Below, piece after piece: positions 9,564 to 18,297 of a DNA stretch of 64,000 bases. A program made the translations under genes and the position numbers. A model generated the notes under the pieces. The model ran no database searches. It saw only the letters and a program-made list of their open reading frames with translations, and was not told the DNA's origin. The stretch comes from Paenibacillus wynnii. GTDB taxonomy: Bacteria; Bacillota; Bacilli; Paenibacillales; Paenibacillaceae. The stretch covers positions 620,001 to 684,000 of the forward strand of contig NZ_JQCR01000003.1 in assembly GCF_000757885.1 (NCBI RefSeq), in the 5' to 3' direction. Each line of letters begins with the position of its first letter. Position 1 is the first letter of the stretch.

Positions 9564-10892
9564 ATGAAACCGAATATTGGAGATATATATTGTGTATATG
9601 TTGAGCGTATTTCCCAATTTACAGCCTGCCAAGTCACAATGCTTAAGGATACGGACTCCGGCAAAAAAAGCCAGCTAGCCGCTATCCTGGAACTCGACTG
9701 GACGGGAGACAAGCTGCCGGATGAAGCTGAGCTCCTGAATATGAAGCCGCTCGTATGTGATTTTTATTTCTGGAATGATAAGTTGGATCACTGCTTGGTA
9801 GATGCGAACGTCCCACCTCACTACATTCTCGTAGGGAACCTACCCCCGCTTGTTACGGAGGAAACGAACAGTTACAGTGGTTGGCATATAGGTGGAAGTA
9901 CACGTCGTCAAAGAAGGTGGAGCCTAATCGATGAAGATCGGCGACAACGCTTCAAAGAAGCGGCAAAGGATAACAGTCTAATTGAAATGGGTCAGGGTAA
10001 CAAAAGCCTTTCCACGAATAAGGTGGATGATGACTTTCTTCAATCCTTAGAGGATCTGTTTGAGCTCGAAAAGCTGCCCTGTCTGACACAAATTCATGCC
10101 AACGGTCCTTATGAATCTCTTTTGCCATTTGTAATAAGTAATCCTATAATCAATCAACTTCATCTCACGAATCACGGTTACGCCAGCGTAGATGTTAGAG
10201 AGAGTAACCTCGAAACACTAATTATTGATGCTGAGGGACTTGGCGAATTGTTTTTAAATGAGGGGCTGGCGGAGCTTTCTTTCGTAGGCGTTCTTTCGCC
10301 AGATCTCATCATTCATGCTCATAATGAAGGAAGTTGGATAACAGCCAACTGTTCATCTAATGCGCCAATCAGCTGCGGTCTAAATCGCTTGCGTTGCCTC
10401 CATCTTAGAAGTGTTACGGAGCTTGACCTGCAACCGATTGTCCAAAGCTTCCCGGAACTGCGGGAACTGCGTATATGGGGGAAGCCTGGAACGGTCTCCA
10501 ACATACACAGCTTAGAAAAGCTTGCCAGGCTTCAAGGGTTTAGTACTTATGATATGTTTGGATTCGCCGGAAATCAATTTCCAGGCCCTGATCAAATGTC
10601 TAACCTTTCTTGGTTGTGGATGACCAGTCTGCCGGCAGAAGCAGCCCAATTCATCAAGGCCAATTATAAGAAAGAAGTCGTGAAAGGTCTTGACCTCTCC
10701 ATAAGCAAACCGCGAAAACCTGAATGGCTGGCTGAAAATGTATCCAATCCCTTCCGAGACTGGGATGGACGCGATAATATTACGCCGGCTAACGCAAAGA
10801 AAGCGGTTCAACTATACAAGAAAATGATTGCAAGCATTCACACCATGGAGGAACAGCGCAAGGAAGGAATTGAAGTTGTGAACGGATGTTGA
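9564..10892 (+). CDS. LRR-like protein with Imm26-like N-terminal region, function unknown
   Basis: A 442-aa cytoplasmic protein without signal peptide. The first ~125 residues begin KPNIGDIYCVYVE, reminiscent of the GDIF-type start seen in Imm26-like immunity domains; this similarity is weak. Residues about 170-370 hold irregular leucine-rich units (for example LRCLHLRSVTELDL and LRELRIWGKPG). The C terminus (about 390-430) is charged and helical. I recall similar proteins in Bacillus and Paenibacillus carrying no reliable function. The start ATG has AAAGGATG upstream. It overlaps a small ORF by 7 nt, which suggests the two products work together. Confidence 0.7.
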   Translation: MKPNIGDIYCVYVERISQFTACQVTMLKDTDSGKKSQLAAILELDWTGDKLPDEAELLNMKPLVCDFYFWNDKLDHCLVDANVPPHYILVGNLPPLVTEETNSYSGWHIGGSTRRQRRWSLIDEDRRQRFKEAAKDNSLIEMGQGNKSLSTNKVDDDFLQSLEDLFELEKLPCLTQIHANGPYESLLPFVISNPIINQLHLTNHGYASVDVRESNLETLIIDAEGLGELFLNEGLAELSFVGVLSPDLIIHAHNEGSWITANCSSNAPISCGLNRLRCLHLRSVTELDLQPIVQSFPELRELRIWGKPGTVSNIHSLEKLARLQGFSTYDMFGFAGNQFPGPDQMSNLSWLWMTSLPAEAAQFIKANYKKEVVKGLDLSISKPRKPEWLAENVSNPFRDWDGRDNITPANAKKAVQLYKKMIASIHTMEEQRKEGIEVVNGC

Positions 10893-11095
10893 AGGATATG
10901 GTGACTCTATACACCGAAGCTTTCAATACAATGGACAGGCGAACCGGATTTATTCTTACTGAAGAGCGCGAAGAAATATATACGGTTCTTGTAGAACTGC
11001 TGGATTATGCTGAACATAAACTAAGCAAAGACGGGATCGATAGGGTGGACAGAGACAAGCTGCTTGAAATTTTTAATACATTGCGGGATTTTTGA
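10886..11095 (+). CDS. small helical protein, unknown function
   Basis: A 69-aa acidic, mostly helical protein beginning at an ATG that overlaps the end of the LRR-like gene; a stop codon at 10871 in the same frame leaves no earlier start. No strong ribosome binding site is near, consistent with translational coupling. The segment TEEREEIYTVLVELLDYAE is amphipathic. It is not recognised. By position it may be a partner or accessory of the LRR-like protein. Confidence 0.55.
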   Translation: MLKDMVTLYTEAFNTMDRRTGFILTEEREEIYTVLVELLDYAEHKLSKDGIDRVDRDKLLEIFNTLRDF

Positions 11096-11116
11096 ACTCA
11101 TAGGACAAGAAGGACC

Positions 11117-11160
11117 AGAAACGGCTTCGTTGTCCCTATGCGGACGTCGAAGCCGTTTCT
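11117..11160. repeat. AGAAACGGC hairpin repeat, copy 1 (minimal)
   Basis: AGAAACGGCTTCG (11117-11129) is the exact reverse complement of CGAAGCCGTTTCT (11148-11160). It lies 21 nt after the small ORF and may also terminate it. The same GCCGTTTCTTxTT ending recurs at about 25620-25712 and 54399-54507 in longer versions, so this is a member of a dispersed intergenic family. Confidence 0.6.
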
Positions 11161-11212
11161 TATTATATAGAAAGTGCTTAAGATTTACTCTTGGGTGTAC
11201 GGAAGGACAACG

Positions 11213-11475
11213 TCGGGGAGAACCATTCAACAGGAATCGATGGTTCTCCAGTAACGGATAATTACAAGTTTGTTTTCGATCCAGGTTGCTGCAGGGAGTC
11301 TGAATCTAAGGCAAATAAAGTTTAGAGGGAAATACCACTAAATACTAGAAACTTATCCGGTTAAAGGCTTTTTGAGGCTAAAACCTGAAATTGGAGGGAT
11401 TTATCACCACTAAATATTCAATAGTTGATTCAACACTTAACTTAGTAGGAAAAATCCCTTCTAAAATAAGCCGAA
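11213..11475 (+). repeat. CGGGGAGAACC intergenic repeat, copy A
   Basis: The stretch 11213-11332 aligns along its length with 18298-18417. Shared blocks include CGGGGAGAACC, AGTAAC, ACAAGTTTGTTTT, GATCCA and GTTTAGAGGGAAA. GGAGAACC and GGTTCTCC form a hairpin with a 17-nt loop. A second shared block, 11427-11475, aligns with 18832-18880. In this copy the two blocks are about 95 nt apart. The 11100-11623 gap holds no gene that I can support. Confidence 0.55.
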
Positions 11476-11623
11476 GTCCAACTCATCACTGTAGAGACTC
11501 CTGAGCCTTAAGTTAATATCTTAAGTTCAATTTATTATAATATAATATAATAAAATAAAAATAATCAAATCATTGGTAATCCGTTATAATATACTGTGTT
11601 TATCATGTTAAGGAGAGGTTTCT

Positions 11624-12340
11624 ATGCAAATGCACACAGAATCGTTAATCAAATTACTTATTGCCATGCTGTTCGGGCTTTTCATCGGCATTGACCGGCA
11701 ATTAAAACAGAAGCCGTTGGGGATTCGGACCAGTATGGTCATCAGTATCGCGAGTTGTCTTGTCACCGTAGTCTCCATCCATGCCTACGACAAATTCGCA
11801 AACCCTAACCATCCTAACATGGATCCCATGCGGTTGGCAGCTCAAATTGTAAGTGGGATCGGTTTTCTGGGAGCAGGAGTTATTCTCAGAAGAGGCGGGG
11901 ATGCAATCTCCGGTTTAACCTCGGCAGCATTAATCTGGACGGCTTCCGGGATAGGAATAGCGGTGGGGGCGGGCTTTTATATCGAGGCTGCTTATGCTGT
12001 AGTGCTGCTAATGTTCGCGGTTAATGTGGTACCTCTTTTAATCAAAGCGATTGGCCCGGAGGGATTGAACAAACATGAGGTCTCCGTCAAAATTATTATG
12101 GAAGCCAACTATGTCTTAACCGAAGTAATTCAAAAAATTGAGAACCGCCAAGAAAGTGAAAACAAGAAGTCCAAAGGCGGGACTAGAGTGATCCGCAGAA
12201 TGAAAATTAAAGATTTGGAAGACGGAAGACAATTAATAGACATGGTTTTGTCTGCACCGGATAGGGATTATGCTACCGAAATTTATTATGATGTTAAGCA
12301 TATCAACCATGTAATGAGTGTTGAAGTAGAACAATTATAA
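11624..12340 (+). CDS. MgtC/SapB family membrane protein
   Basis: A 238-aa membrane protein. The first ~145 residues form the MgtC domain, with the family motifs GLFIGIDRQLKQKPLGIRT and GIGFLGAGVILR and about four to five hydrophobic helices. The last ~90 residues are a soluble, basic domain. MgtC proteins are linked to growth under magnesium limitation and to modulation of ATP synthase; which role applies here cannot be told. AAGGAGAGG lies 6 nt before the ATG. No magnesium riboswitch is evident upstream, where the sequence is very AT-rich. Confidence 0.85.
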   Translation: MQMHTESLIKLLIAMLFGLFIGIDRQLKQKPLGIRTSMVISIASCLVTVVSIHAYDKFANPNHPNMDPMRLAAQIVSGIGFLGAGVILRRGGDAISGLTSAALIWTASGIGIAVGAGFYIEAAYAVVLLMFAVNVVPLLIKAIGPEGLNKHEVSVKIIMEANYVLTEVIQKIENRQESENKKSKGGTRVIRRMKIKDLEDGRQLIDMVLSAPDRDYATEIYYDVKHINHVMSVEVEQL

Positions 12341-12427
12341 ATTGACATGTCGCTTCAGAGGCAAGTTGTGGTAATCTAACAAGTGCAGAGACATTTTTTG
12401 ATTCTGGAAGGGAGAGTTATTGTTAAT

Positions 12428-13420
12428 ATGTCAATTTCAGCATTTGAAGGACATTATGAAGGCGAGGCTGCCATTTGGTTGAAAGCCGGACGTTATGAGG
12501 CGGCAGTGCTGCCTGGAATCGGGGGGAATTTAATCTGCTTCCGAGATACCGAAAACGGTTACCGTTTTCTGCACGAGCCTGGTGCTGAGGAAATGGACGC
12601 TTTCAGACAAAACCCGGGCATTCATGGAATACCTGTGTTGTTTCCTCCAAATCGTTATGAAGATGGTAAGTTTCCGTGGAATGGACAAGTATATCAGTTC
12701 CCGGTCAATGAAGCCGCAACCGGCAACCATTTGCATGGGTTCTTACATACAGCAGCCTGGGAAGTTGAGGAATTCGGCAGCGGCGTAAGCGAAAGCTTCG
12801 TTACTGTGAAGATCCAAGTAGATGAGAATCATGACTCCTATCAATATCTCCCACATAAATATACCATTAAGCTTCGTTATACCCTTGGAGAAGGCGGATT
12901 GTCTCAACAACTGCTCGTCCATAATGATGGGGATGATATCATGCCGTGTCTGCTAGCCTTCCATACAGCGGTTAATGCTCCGTTTGCACCTGGAAGTTCG
13001 GCTCAGGATTACCGTGTAAAGCTTACAATTGGTGATCGTTGGGAGCTGAACGAACGGATGTTGCCTACAGGTGGCTATCAGGAGCTGCAGGCGGAAGAAG
13101 TAGCGCTTCGCGACGAAGGTGTATATCCTTTTTTTGCGGCTATGGACAACCATTACACCGCTGTAGCGCAAAACGGACGTAATCGTATGGAACTCACAGA
13201 TAACAAAGCAGGGGTTACTCTTGTGTATGACGTAGGTACCTCCTATAAACAGTGGATGATCTGGAATAACTTTGCGACTGAGGGTTTCTTTTGCCCGGAA
13301 CCGCAAATCAATCTGGTGAATGCCCCGCATGTTGACCTGCCAGCAGACCAAATTGGACTCTTTAGTTTGCAGCCAGGGGAATACTGGGAAGAAAGCAGTC
13401 GTTTGTACGTAAAAGCCTAA
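12428..13420 (+). CDS. aldose 1-epimerase family protein
   Basis: Galactose-mutarotase-like beta-sandwich enzyme, about 330 aa, that interconverts sugar anomers. Visible family features are the central histidine motif NHLHGFLHTAAW (about residues 100-111) and an FHTAVNAPF segment (about 178-186). The ATG at 12428 is chosen since the protein family begins here and GGAAGGGAGAG lies about 11 nt upstream; a GTG at 12383 would only add residues with no family support. It stands directly before the sugar-sensing module and the monosaccharide importer, so it may supply the anomer they bind or use. A strong terminator follows. Confidence 0.83.
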   Translation: MSISAFEGHYEGEAAIWLKAGRYEAAVLPGIGGNLICFRDTENGYRFLHEPGAEEMDAFRQNPGIHGIPVLFPPNRYEDGKFPWNGQVYQFPVNEAATGNHLHGFLHTAAWEVEEFGSGVSESFVTVKIQVDENHDSYQYLPHKYTIKLRYTLGEGGLSQQLLVHNDGDDIMPCLLAFHTAVNAPFAPGSSAQDYRVKLTIGDRWELNERMLPTGGYQELQAEEVALRDEGVYPFFAAMDNHYTAVAQNGRNRMELTDNKAGVTLVYDVGTSYKQWMIWNNFATEGFFCPEPQINLVNAPHVDLPADQIGLFSLQPGEYWEESSRLYVKA

Positions 13421-13442
13421 TTTAAGTATTATTTTGTCGGAG

Positions 13443-13485
13443 AAGAGGCATTATGGAAGAAGACTTCCGTAACGCCTCTTTTCTT
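13443..13485 (+). terminator. rho-independent terminator
   Basis: AAGAGGC..TTATGGAAG pairs with CTTCCGTAA.GCCTCTT around a short loop, followed by TTCTTT, just after the epimerase gene. Confidence 0.8.
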
Positions 13486-13582
13486 TATATATTTGTGAAA
13501 TAGATATTTATTTTGTAAATTAAAAGGGGTATGATGGGCATGGGTTATTGTAGCTATATTCACAATTGAAAGGGGTTTCAGT

Positions 13583-14596
13583 ATGAAAAAGCTGTGGCTT
13601 GTTTATGTCCTTCTAATCGGAATTTTCCTCGTATATGTACTGAATTACAAGCTTCAGGCTCGAACTGCAGATCCGTGGGAGACAACGGGGTTGCGGGGGA
13701 ATATAGAAGACACCTATGTTATGGTCACCTTTCAGAGCGGGATCGATTATTGGAAAAGTGTCCTAAAGGGCTTCGAGGATGGGGCCGAAGAATTGAATGT
13801 CTCTGTAGAATATCATGGTTCTACTCAACATAATGCAAATGAACAAATGACCGTGCTTGAGCAGGTGATAGCCAAAAAGCCTGCAGGAATTGCCATCTCG
13901 GCAGTAAACTCTAAGCTTCTAACCGCTACGATCAACAAAGCGGTGGAGAGCGGTATTCCCGTAGTGCTATTTGACTCAGGAGCACCGAATAGCAAGGCTT
14001 ATTCTTTTTTGGGTACAGATAATTATAGTGCTGGTATTGAAGCCGCCCGCAAAATGGCTGAATTGACAGGGAGTGCCGGCAAGATAGCTATTGTTACCAC
14101 ACCCGATCAGCATAATCATCAGGAGCGTACAGATGGTTTCCGTGACACGATAATTAACGAGTATCCAGATATGGAAGTTGTTGCCGTTCAGGATGGACGG
14201 GGTGATCAAGTCTATTCTAGAGAGGCTGCTGAACAAATACTAACAAGGTATCCGGGTCTCTCAGGAATATTTGCTACAGAATCGAATGGCGGTATAGGTG
14301 TTGCTGAAGCGGTACAAGCACATAAGGGGCCAGGAGTATCTCCCAAAATCATCAGCTTTGACACCGACAAGGGAACGCTTGATTTAGTGAAGAACGGCAT
14401 CATCTCTGCTACTATGGCCCAGGGTACTTGGAATATGGGGTATTGGTCACTTATGGAACTGTTTCAGCTTAATCGTCATCTTGCTGCCGCTCCTTCGGGA
14501 TATTCTCAGTATATGCCTATGACGGTTCCGGATACGGTGAATACAGGAATTGATGTAGTTACGCGGGCAAATGTGGATAACTACTATGCAAAGTAA
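13583..14596 (+). CDS. membrane-anchored sugar-binding protein (XylFII-like sensor subunit)
   Basis: A 337-aa protein with one N-terminal membrane helix (about residues 3-21) and no lipobox cysteine, followed by a type-I periplasmic-binding (Peripla_BP_4) domain from DTYVMVTFQSGIDYWKS onward; conserved pieces include AISAVNS, PVVLFDSGAP and IFATESNGG. It lies 24 nt before a sensor kinase and its regulator, and the true importer binding lipoprotein is encoded separately at 19308. In Clostridium, XylFII presents the bound sugar to a LytS kinase, and YesN then activates xylFGH. By that precedent this gene is likely the sensing subunit rather than a transport protein. The ligand, probably a pentose or galactose-like sugar, is inference. 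Confidence 0.8.
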   Translation: MKKLWLVYVLLIGIFLVYVLNYKLQARTADPWETTGLRGNIEDTYVMVTFQSGIDYWKSVLKGFEDGAEELNVSVEYHGSTQHNANEQMTVLEQVIAKKPAGIAISAVNSKLLTATINKAVESGIPVVLFDSGAPNSKAYSFLGTDNYSAGIEAARKMAELTGSAGKIAIVTTPDQHNHQERTDGFRDTIINEYPDMEVVAVQDGRGDQVYSREAAEQILTRYPGLSGIFATESNGGIGVAEAVQAHKGPGVSPKIISFDTDKGTLDLVKNGIISATMAQGTWNMGYWSLMELFQLNRHLAAAPSGYSQYMPMTVPDTVNTGIDVVTRANVDNYYAK

Positions 14597-14620
14597 CTGC
14601 TGCAAGAGGGGGGTTGAATT

Positions 14621-16483
14621 ATGACCCGTAAATCACGAATTACGATGGATAGTCTGAAATTAAATAATCTACCTTTACGCTACAAGCTAATTGTGCACTT
14701 TTTGCTCATTAGTATTTTGCCCTCTATCGGTTTAGGGCTATTAATAGGCTGGACTGTGGACCGCATTGTTGAAGATCAAAGCAATGAGAATACGATCCAG
14801 CTGATTGGAAAAGTTAATACGGCACTGGAGAATGATGTTGAGAATCTGCAGAAAATCACTTATTTAATATCCTTCGATCCAGGGGTTCAGAAGTTTTTAG
14901 CGAAGGGGAAATCCACTGACATTACGGGAACCACCAGCGGTGAATCTGCTCAATATAATATACGTAAATTTCTACAGGGCTTCACGACACTAAGCTCGGA
15001 AATCGCCGGTATCATGGTGGTGAACAGCGGGGGCGATTTCATTAGTAATGAGATGTACACGCGCTCTGGAACCAGTGTCACGGACGAAGAGTGGTATAAG
15101 GCTGCTGTTGATAATAAGGGGATTTTCAAAATTATTGGTCATCCCTATGGTCGGGCAGTAAGATCACATGCAGATTATAAGGAAAGTGAAGTTGTATCCG
15201 CAGTAAGAGCCATTATTGATCCGGAGACTCAGGTGGTTCAAGGTGTCGTGCTAGTGGATTTGAAGCTTCGTGTCATTGCAGAGACAGCTAGAGATGTTAC
15301 GCTTGGCAAGACCGGTTATTTGACAGTGGTGGACAGTAGCGGGGATATGATATATACACCGCAGCATCCACTTATCAAGAATATACCTATGAATCTGTTC
15401 ACAGAAACTTCTGGTATTTCCTCAGAGAAGGTGGATGGAAGGCATATCCAGATGATTTACAGAACCTCCCCGTTTACCGGATGGACGACCTTGGGTGTTT
15501 TTCCGATGGAGGAATCAGCCTATGGGGTCAGAGAAATCACGTTTAATGTCGTCACCTTTGTATTCGTGGTCTGCATGCTGGGCATGACGGCATCTTTTTA
15601 TCTGGCTTATTCTATTTCAAGACCGATCTGTCAACTCATGTCCTTTATGAGCAAGGCAGAATCCGGTGATTTAACCATCCGCTATTGGGGGGAGCGATCG
15701 GATGAAATTGGGATGCTGGGTAGAAGCTTTAATACTATGCTGGCACAAATTGCCCGGTTGCTCTCATTAACAGAAGTACAGGAAAGGCAGAAGCGGGAAG
15801 CGGAGCTGCGCAGCTTGCAAGCCCATATTAAACCGCATTTCCTTTATAACACACTGGATACGATCCATTGGATGGCACGCAGTAAAGGGTCGGAGGATAT
15901 TGCGGAGGTTGTTCACTCTCTGTCACGGCTATTCCGTCTGGGACTAAGCAAAGGAAGCGACATTGTTCCACTAGCCGATGAACTCGAGCATATTGTCAGC
16001 TATTTAAAGATCCAGCACGTTCGGTACAGCAGCAAGCTTGCTTATAAAATAGAAGCAGATCCGCAGCTTCAGGAGTTTTATGTATTGAAGCTGTTGCTGC
16101 AGCCCCTTGTAGAGAATGCAATCTATCACGGAATTAAGGAGCGCCGTGGTCCTGGGCATATCTCCATTGAAGTGACAGAAGCAGAAGGGGATCTTCTCTT
16201 GACTGTTCGGGATAATGGAGCTGGTATTCCACCGGACAGACTTGCGATATTAAGACAGAAGCTGAACAGAATTGGGGAAGAGTCGGGTTCTGGTGAGGCG
16301 GAGCCCTATCAAATGGAGGGGACAGGGAGCGGATACGGAATTCTGAATGTGCAGGCTAGAATTAGACTCACTTACGGTCAAGAGTACGGTCTTTCTATTG
16401 ATAGTGAGTTGGGAACCGGGACTACGGTCACTGTTCGTCACCCTATCGTCCGAGATAGCTATAATACGCACAAAAACATATAG
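14621..16483 (+). CDS. YesM/LytS-type sensor histidine kinase
   Basis: A 620-aa membrane kinase. Transmembrane helices lie at about residues 23-45 and 308-330 around a Cache-like extracellular domain. A HAMP region follows, then the phospho-acceptor motif HIKPHFLYN with His406 (most relatives have QINPHF), the N box PLVENAIYHG and the G1 box DNGAGIP. GAGGGGGGT lies 7 nt before the ATG. It is preceded by the anchored sugar-binding protein and followed by an AraC-type regulator, so signal input probably comes through contact with that binding protein. Confidence 0.88.
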   Translation: MTRKSRITMDSLKLNNLPLRYKLIVHFLLISILPSIGLGLLIGWTVDRIVEDQSNENTIQLIGKVNTALENDVENLQKITYLISFDPGVQKFLAKGKSTDITGTTSGESAQYNIRKFLQGFTTLSSEIAGIMVVNSGGDFISNEMYTRSGTSVTDEEWYKAAVDNKGIFKIIGHPYGRAVRSHADYKESEVVSAVRAIIDPETQVVQGVVLVDLKLRVIAETARDVTLGKTGYLTVVDSSGDMIYTPQHPLIKNIPMNLFTETSGISSEKVDGRHIQMIYRTSPFTGWTTLGVFPMEESAYGVREITFNVVTFVFVVCMLGMTASFYLAYSISRPICQLMSFMSKAESGDLTIRYWGERSDEIGMLGRSFNTMLAQIARLLSLTEVQERQKREAELRSLQAHIKPHFLYNTLDTIHWMARSKGSEDIAEVVHSLSRLFRLGLSKGSDIVPLADELEHIVSYLKIQHVRYSSKLAYKIEADPQLQEFYVLKLLLQPLVENAIYHGIKERRGPGHISIEVTEAEGDLLLTVRDNGAGIPPDRLAILRQKLNRIGEESGSGEAEPYQMEGTGSGYGILNVQARIRLTYGQEYGLSIDSELGTGTTVTVRHPIVRDSYNTHKNI

Positions 16484-16509
16484 AGTAACTGCTCATGGAG
16501 GTTCAAGTT

Positions 16510-17727
16510 ATGGAACGTTGGAGGGTCATGATTGCTGATGATGAATACATCATCCGGGAAGGCATTAAGCAGTCAGTGGATTGGGAAGGTCTGGGACTGC
16601 AGGTTGTAACGGAAGCAGAGGATGGAGAGGAAGCGCTGGACAATGCATTAGAACATAACATTCATATCGCTCTAGTTGATCTTAATATGCCCATTATGCA
16701 CGGAATTGAGCTGATGAAGAAGCTCAGAGAGAAGCTGCCAGCCTGCAAGATCATTGTGATTACGGGACATGATGAATTTACCTACGCTCAGGAATCGATT
16801 AGACTCCAAGTGAATGATTATATTCTAAAACCAGCTGATCCCAAACAGCTGACACAGGTAATACGGGGTGTTAGGGATGAACTGGAGTCTGAGCGGCAGA
16901 AGAGTCAGCATTTGGAGCAGGCTTCCAGGCAAATCCTGAAAAACTTCCCGTTGCTGCGTGAACGCTTCTGTCAGGAATGGCTCGACGGAAACTTGAGCCC
17001 ATCCGAGATAAAGGAACAGCTCCACTTTTTGCAATTGCCGTTAGTCCGTCCTGAATTGCTGGGTATTATCCGCTGGCGTTGGGAAGTGCAGAACTCAGGT
17101 ATGAAAGAGAAAGAACGGCAGCTATTTATGTTTGCGATAGAGAATATTACGCTGGAGTTATTAAATGAATACCCTAAAGCTATTTTTCGTGATTCTACCG
17201 GTCTAATTGTTGTTCTTCTTTGGGAGAATAATGCGGAGGCCATGCTGGCGCGTGTGGAACAAGAGGTCCGGCTTCACCTAAAAATCGCTGTTGAGGTTGG
17301 TATTGAGCCGGTTGAGGGAGACATTACAGAGCTTTCTACTGCCTACCGCAAGTGTAGAGTATCTCTGTCTAAGGAAGTCCCCTTATCCCCTTTGGTACGT
17401 AGAGCTAAGCAGTATATGCTAGAGCATTACAATGAATACGGCTTGACTCTGGATTCAATGGCAGGCATGCTGCAAGCTTCTCCGGTTTATCTCAGCAGGC
17501 TGTTCAAGCAGGAGCTTGGAACGTCCTTTGGGGCTTATTTGACCCAGATCCGAATTCGGAAGGCTGCACAGCTGTTGAATGCAACGGATATGAGTATTTA
17601 TGAAGTTGCCGAGCGGACAGGATATGAGACTCAGCATTATTTCAGCACATCATTTAAAAAACAAACGGGTGTATCTCCCCTGCAATTCCGCAAAGGGGCA
17701 TCTCCGGAAGACGGTAGTGTTACTTAG
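16510..17727 (+). CDS. YesN-type AraC-family response regulator
   Basis: A 405-aa regulator. The receiver domain starts at RWRVMIADDEY and carries Asp57 in ALVDLNMP; two AraC helix-turn-helix motifs occupy about residues 300-395 (AGMLQASPVYLSRLFKQE and VAERTGYETQHYFSTSFKK). The ATG at 16510 has GGAGG 8 nt upstream; the ATG at 16495 would overlap that site. The probable target is the importer operon 1.5 kb downstream. Its 3' end overlaps a convergent membrane-protein gene on the other strand by 78 nt. Confidence 0.88.
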   Translation: MERWRVMIADDEYIIREGIKQSVDWEGLGLQVVTEAEDGEEALDNALEHNIHIALVDLNMPIMHGIELMKKLREKLPACKIIVITGHDEFTYAQESIRLQVNDYILKPADPKQLTQVIRGVRDELESERQKSQHLEQASRQILKNFPLLRERFCQEWLDGNLSPSEIKEQLHFLQLPLVRPELLGIIRWRWEVQNSGMKEKERQLFMFAIENITLELLNEYPKAIFRDSTGLIVVLLWENNAEAMLARVEQEVRLHLKIAVEVGIEPVEGDITELSTAYRKCRVSLSKEVPLSPLVRRAKQYMLEHYNEYGLTLDSMAGMLQASPVYLSRLFKQELGTSFGAYLTQIRIRKAAQLLNATDMSIYEVAERTGYETQHYFSTSFKKQTGVSPLQFRKGASPEDGSVT

Positions 17728-18126
17728 GAGTCGCTTTTCATCCGAATCGTGGTCATTATTAACCTGCCGAGAAAATAACCTAATAAACTTAATGCGTAAG
17801 AAATCAATATACACGCTATTAAAATTCAATCCATAAGAAGGCCCTGCGAAAATAAAGACAGGTATAAGTGCCATTTCCAAAGATTCAAACAAATAAGCTA
17901 ATGTACCTAATAATCCTCCAACAAACCAGTAAATGGTTGTAAATGTTATGAAATTCCGCCTTGCCTTGATAGCCATAATTAAACCAAAGATCAGCCATAT
18001 CATATTAAAAAGAAAAGAAGCAATTACTTGTGCCTGAGTGGGTGGCCCCCCCATAAGATAACCGTTAAAATTAACAACGCTAAAAGGAATGGCGACTATT
18101 AAGGCAAATATTAAGTTTTGAAACAC
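17650..18126 (-). CDS. small four-helix membrane protein, unknown
   Basis: A 158-aa protein with about four hydrophobic segments (starting FQNLIFALIVAIPFSVV, then ASFLFNMIWLIFGLIMAI, TIYWFVGGLLGTLAYLF and MALIPVFIFAGPSYGL) and a basic, soluble C-terminal tail. The GTG at 18126 is chosen because GGGAGGT stands 6-7 nt upstream on the minus strand; the longer ORF starting at 18171 lacks such a site. The final 26 codons run antisense through the end of the response regulator gene, so the natural C terminus may be shorter or a frameshift may have extended it. I do not recognise the family. Confidence 0.55.
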   Translation of the reverse strand: MFQNLIFALIVAIPFSVVNFNGYLMGGPPTQAQVIASFLFNMIWLIFGLIMAIKARRNFITFTTIYWFVGGLLGTLAYLFESLEMALIPVFIFAGPSYGLNFNSVYIDFLRIKFIRLFSRQVNNDHDSDEKRLLSNTTVFRRCPFAELQGRYTRLFFK

Positions 18127-18297
18127 AGGATAACCTCCCAAATAATTACAGTGGTTCAACAACCAATCCATCTAAATAGAGTGTACTTCATATTTATTCC
18201 CTAGAAGAGAGGTAGTAAATATGAAGTATGATTAGACTTTGAGTTATCAACCGTGAGCGGACTCACGTTAATGAATAGGCGTTCATGTAGGAATACT

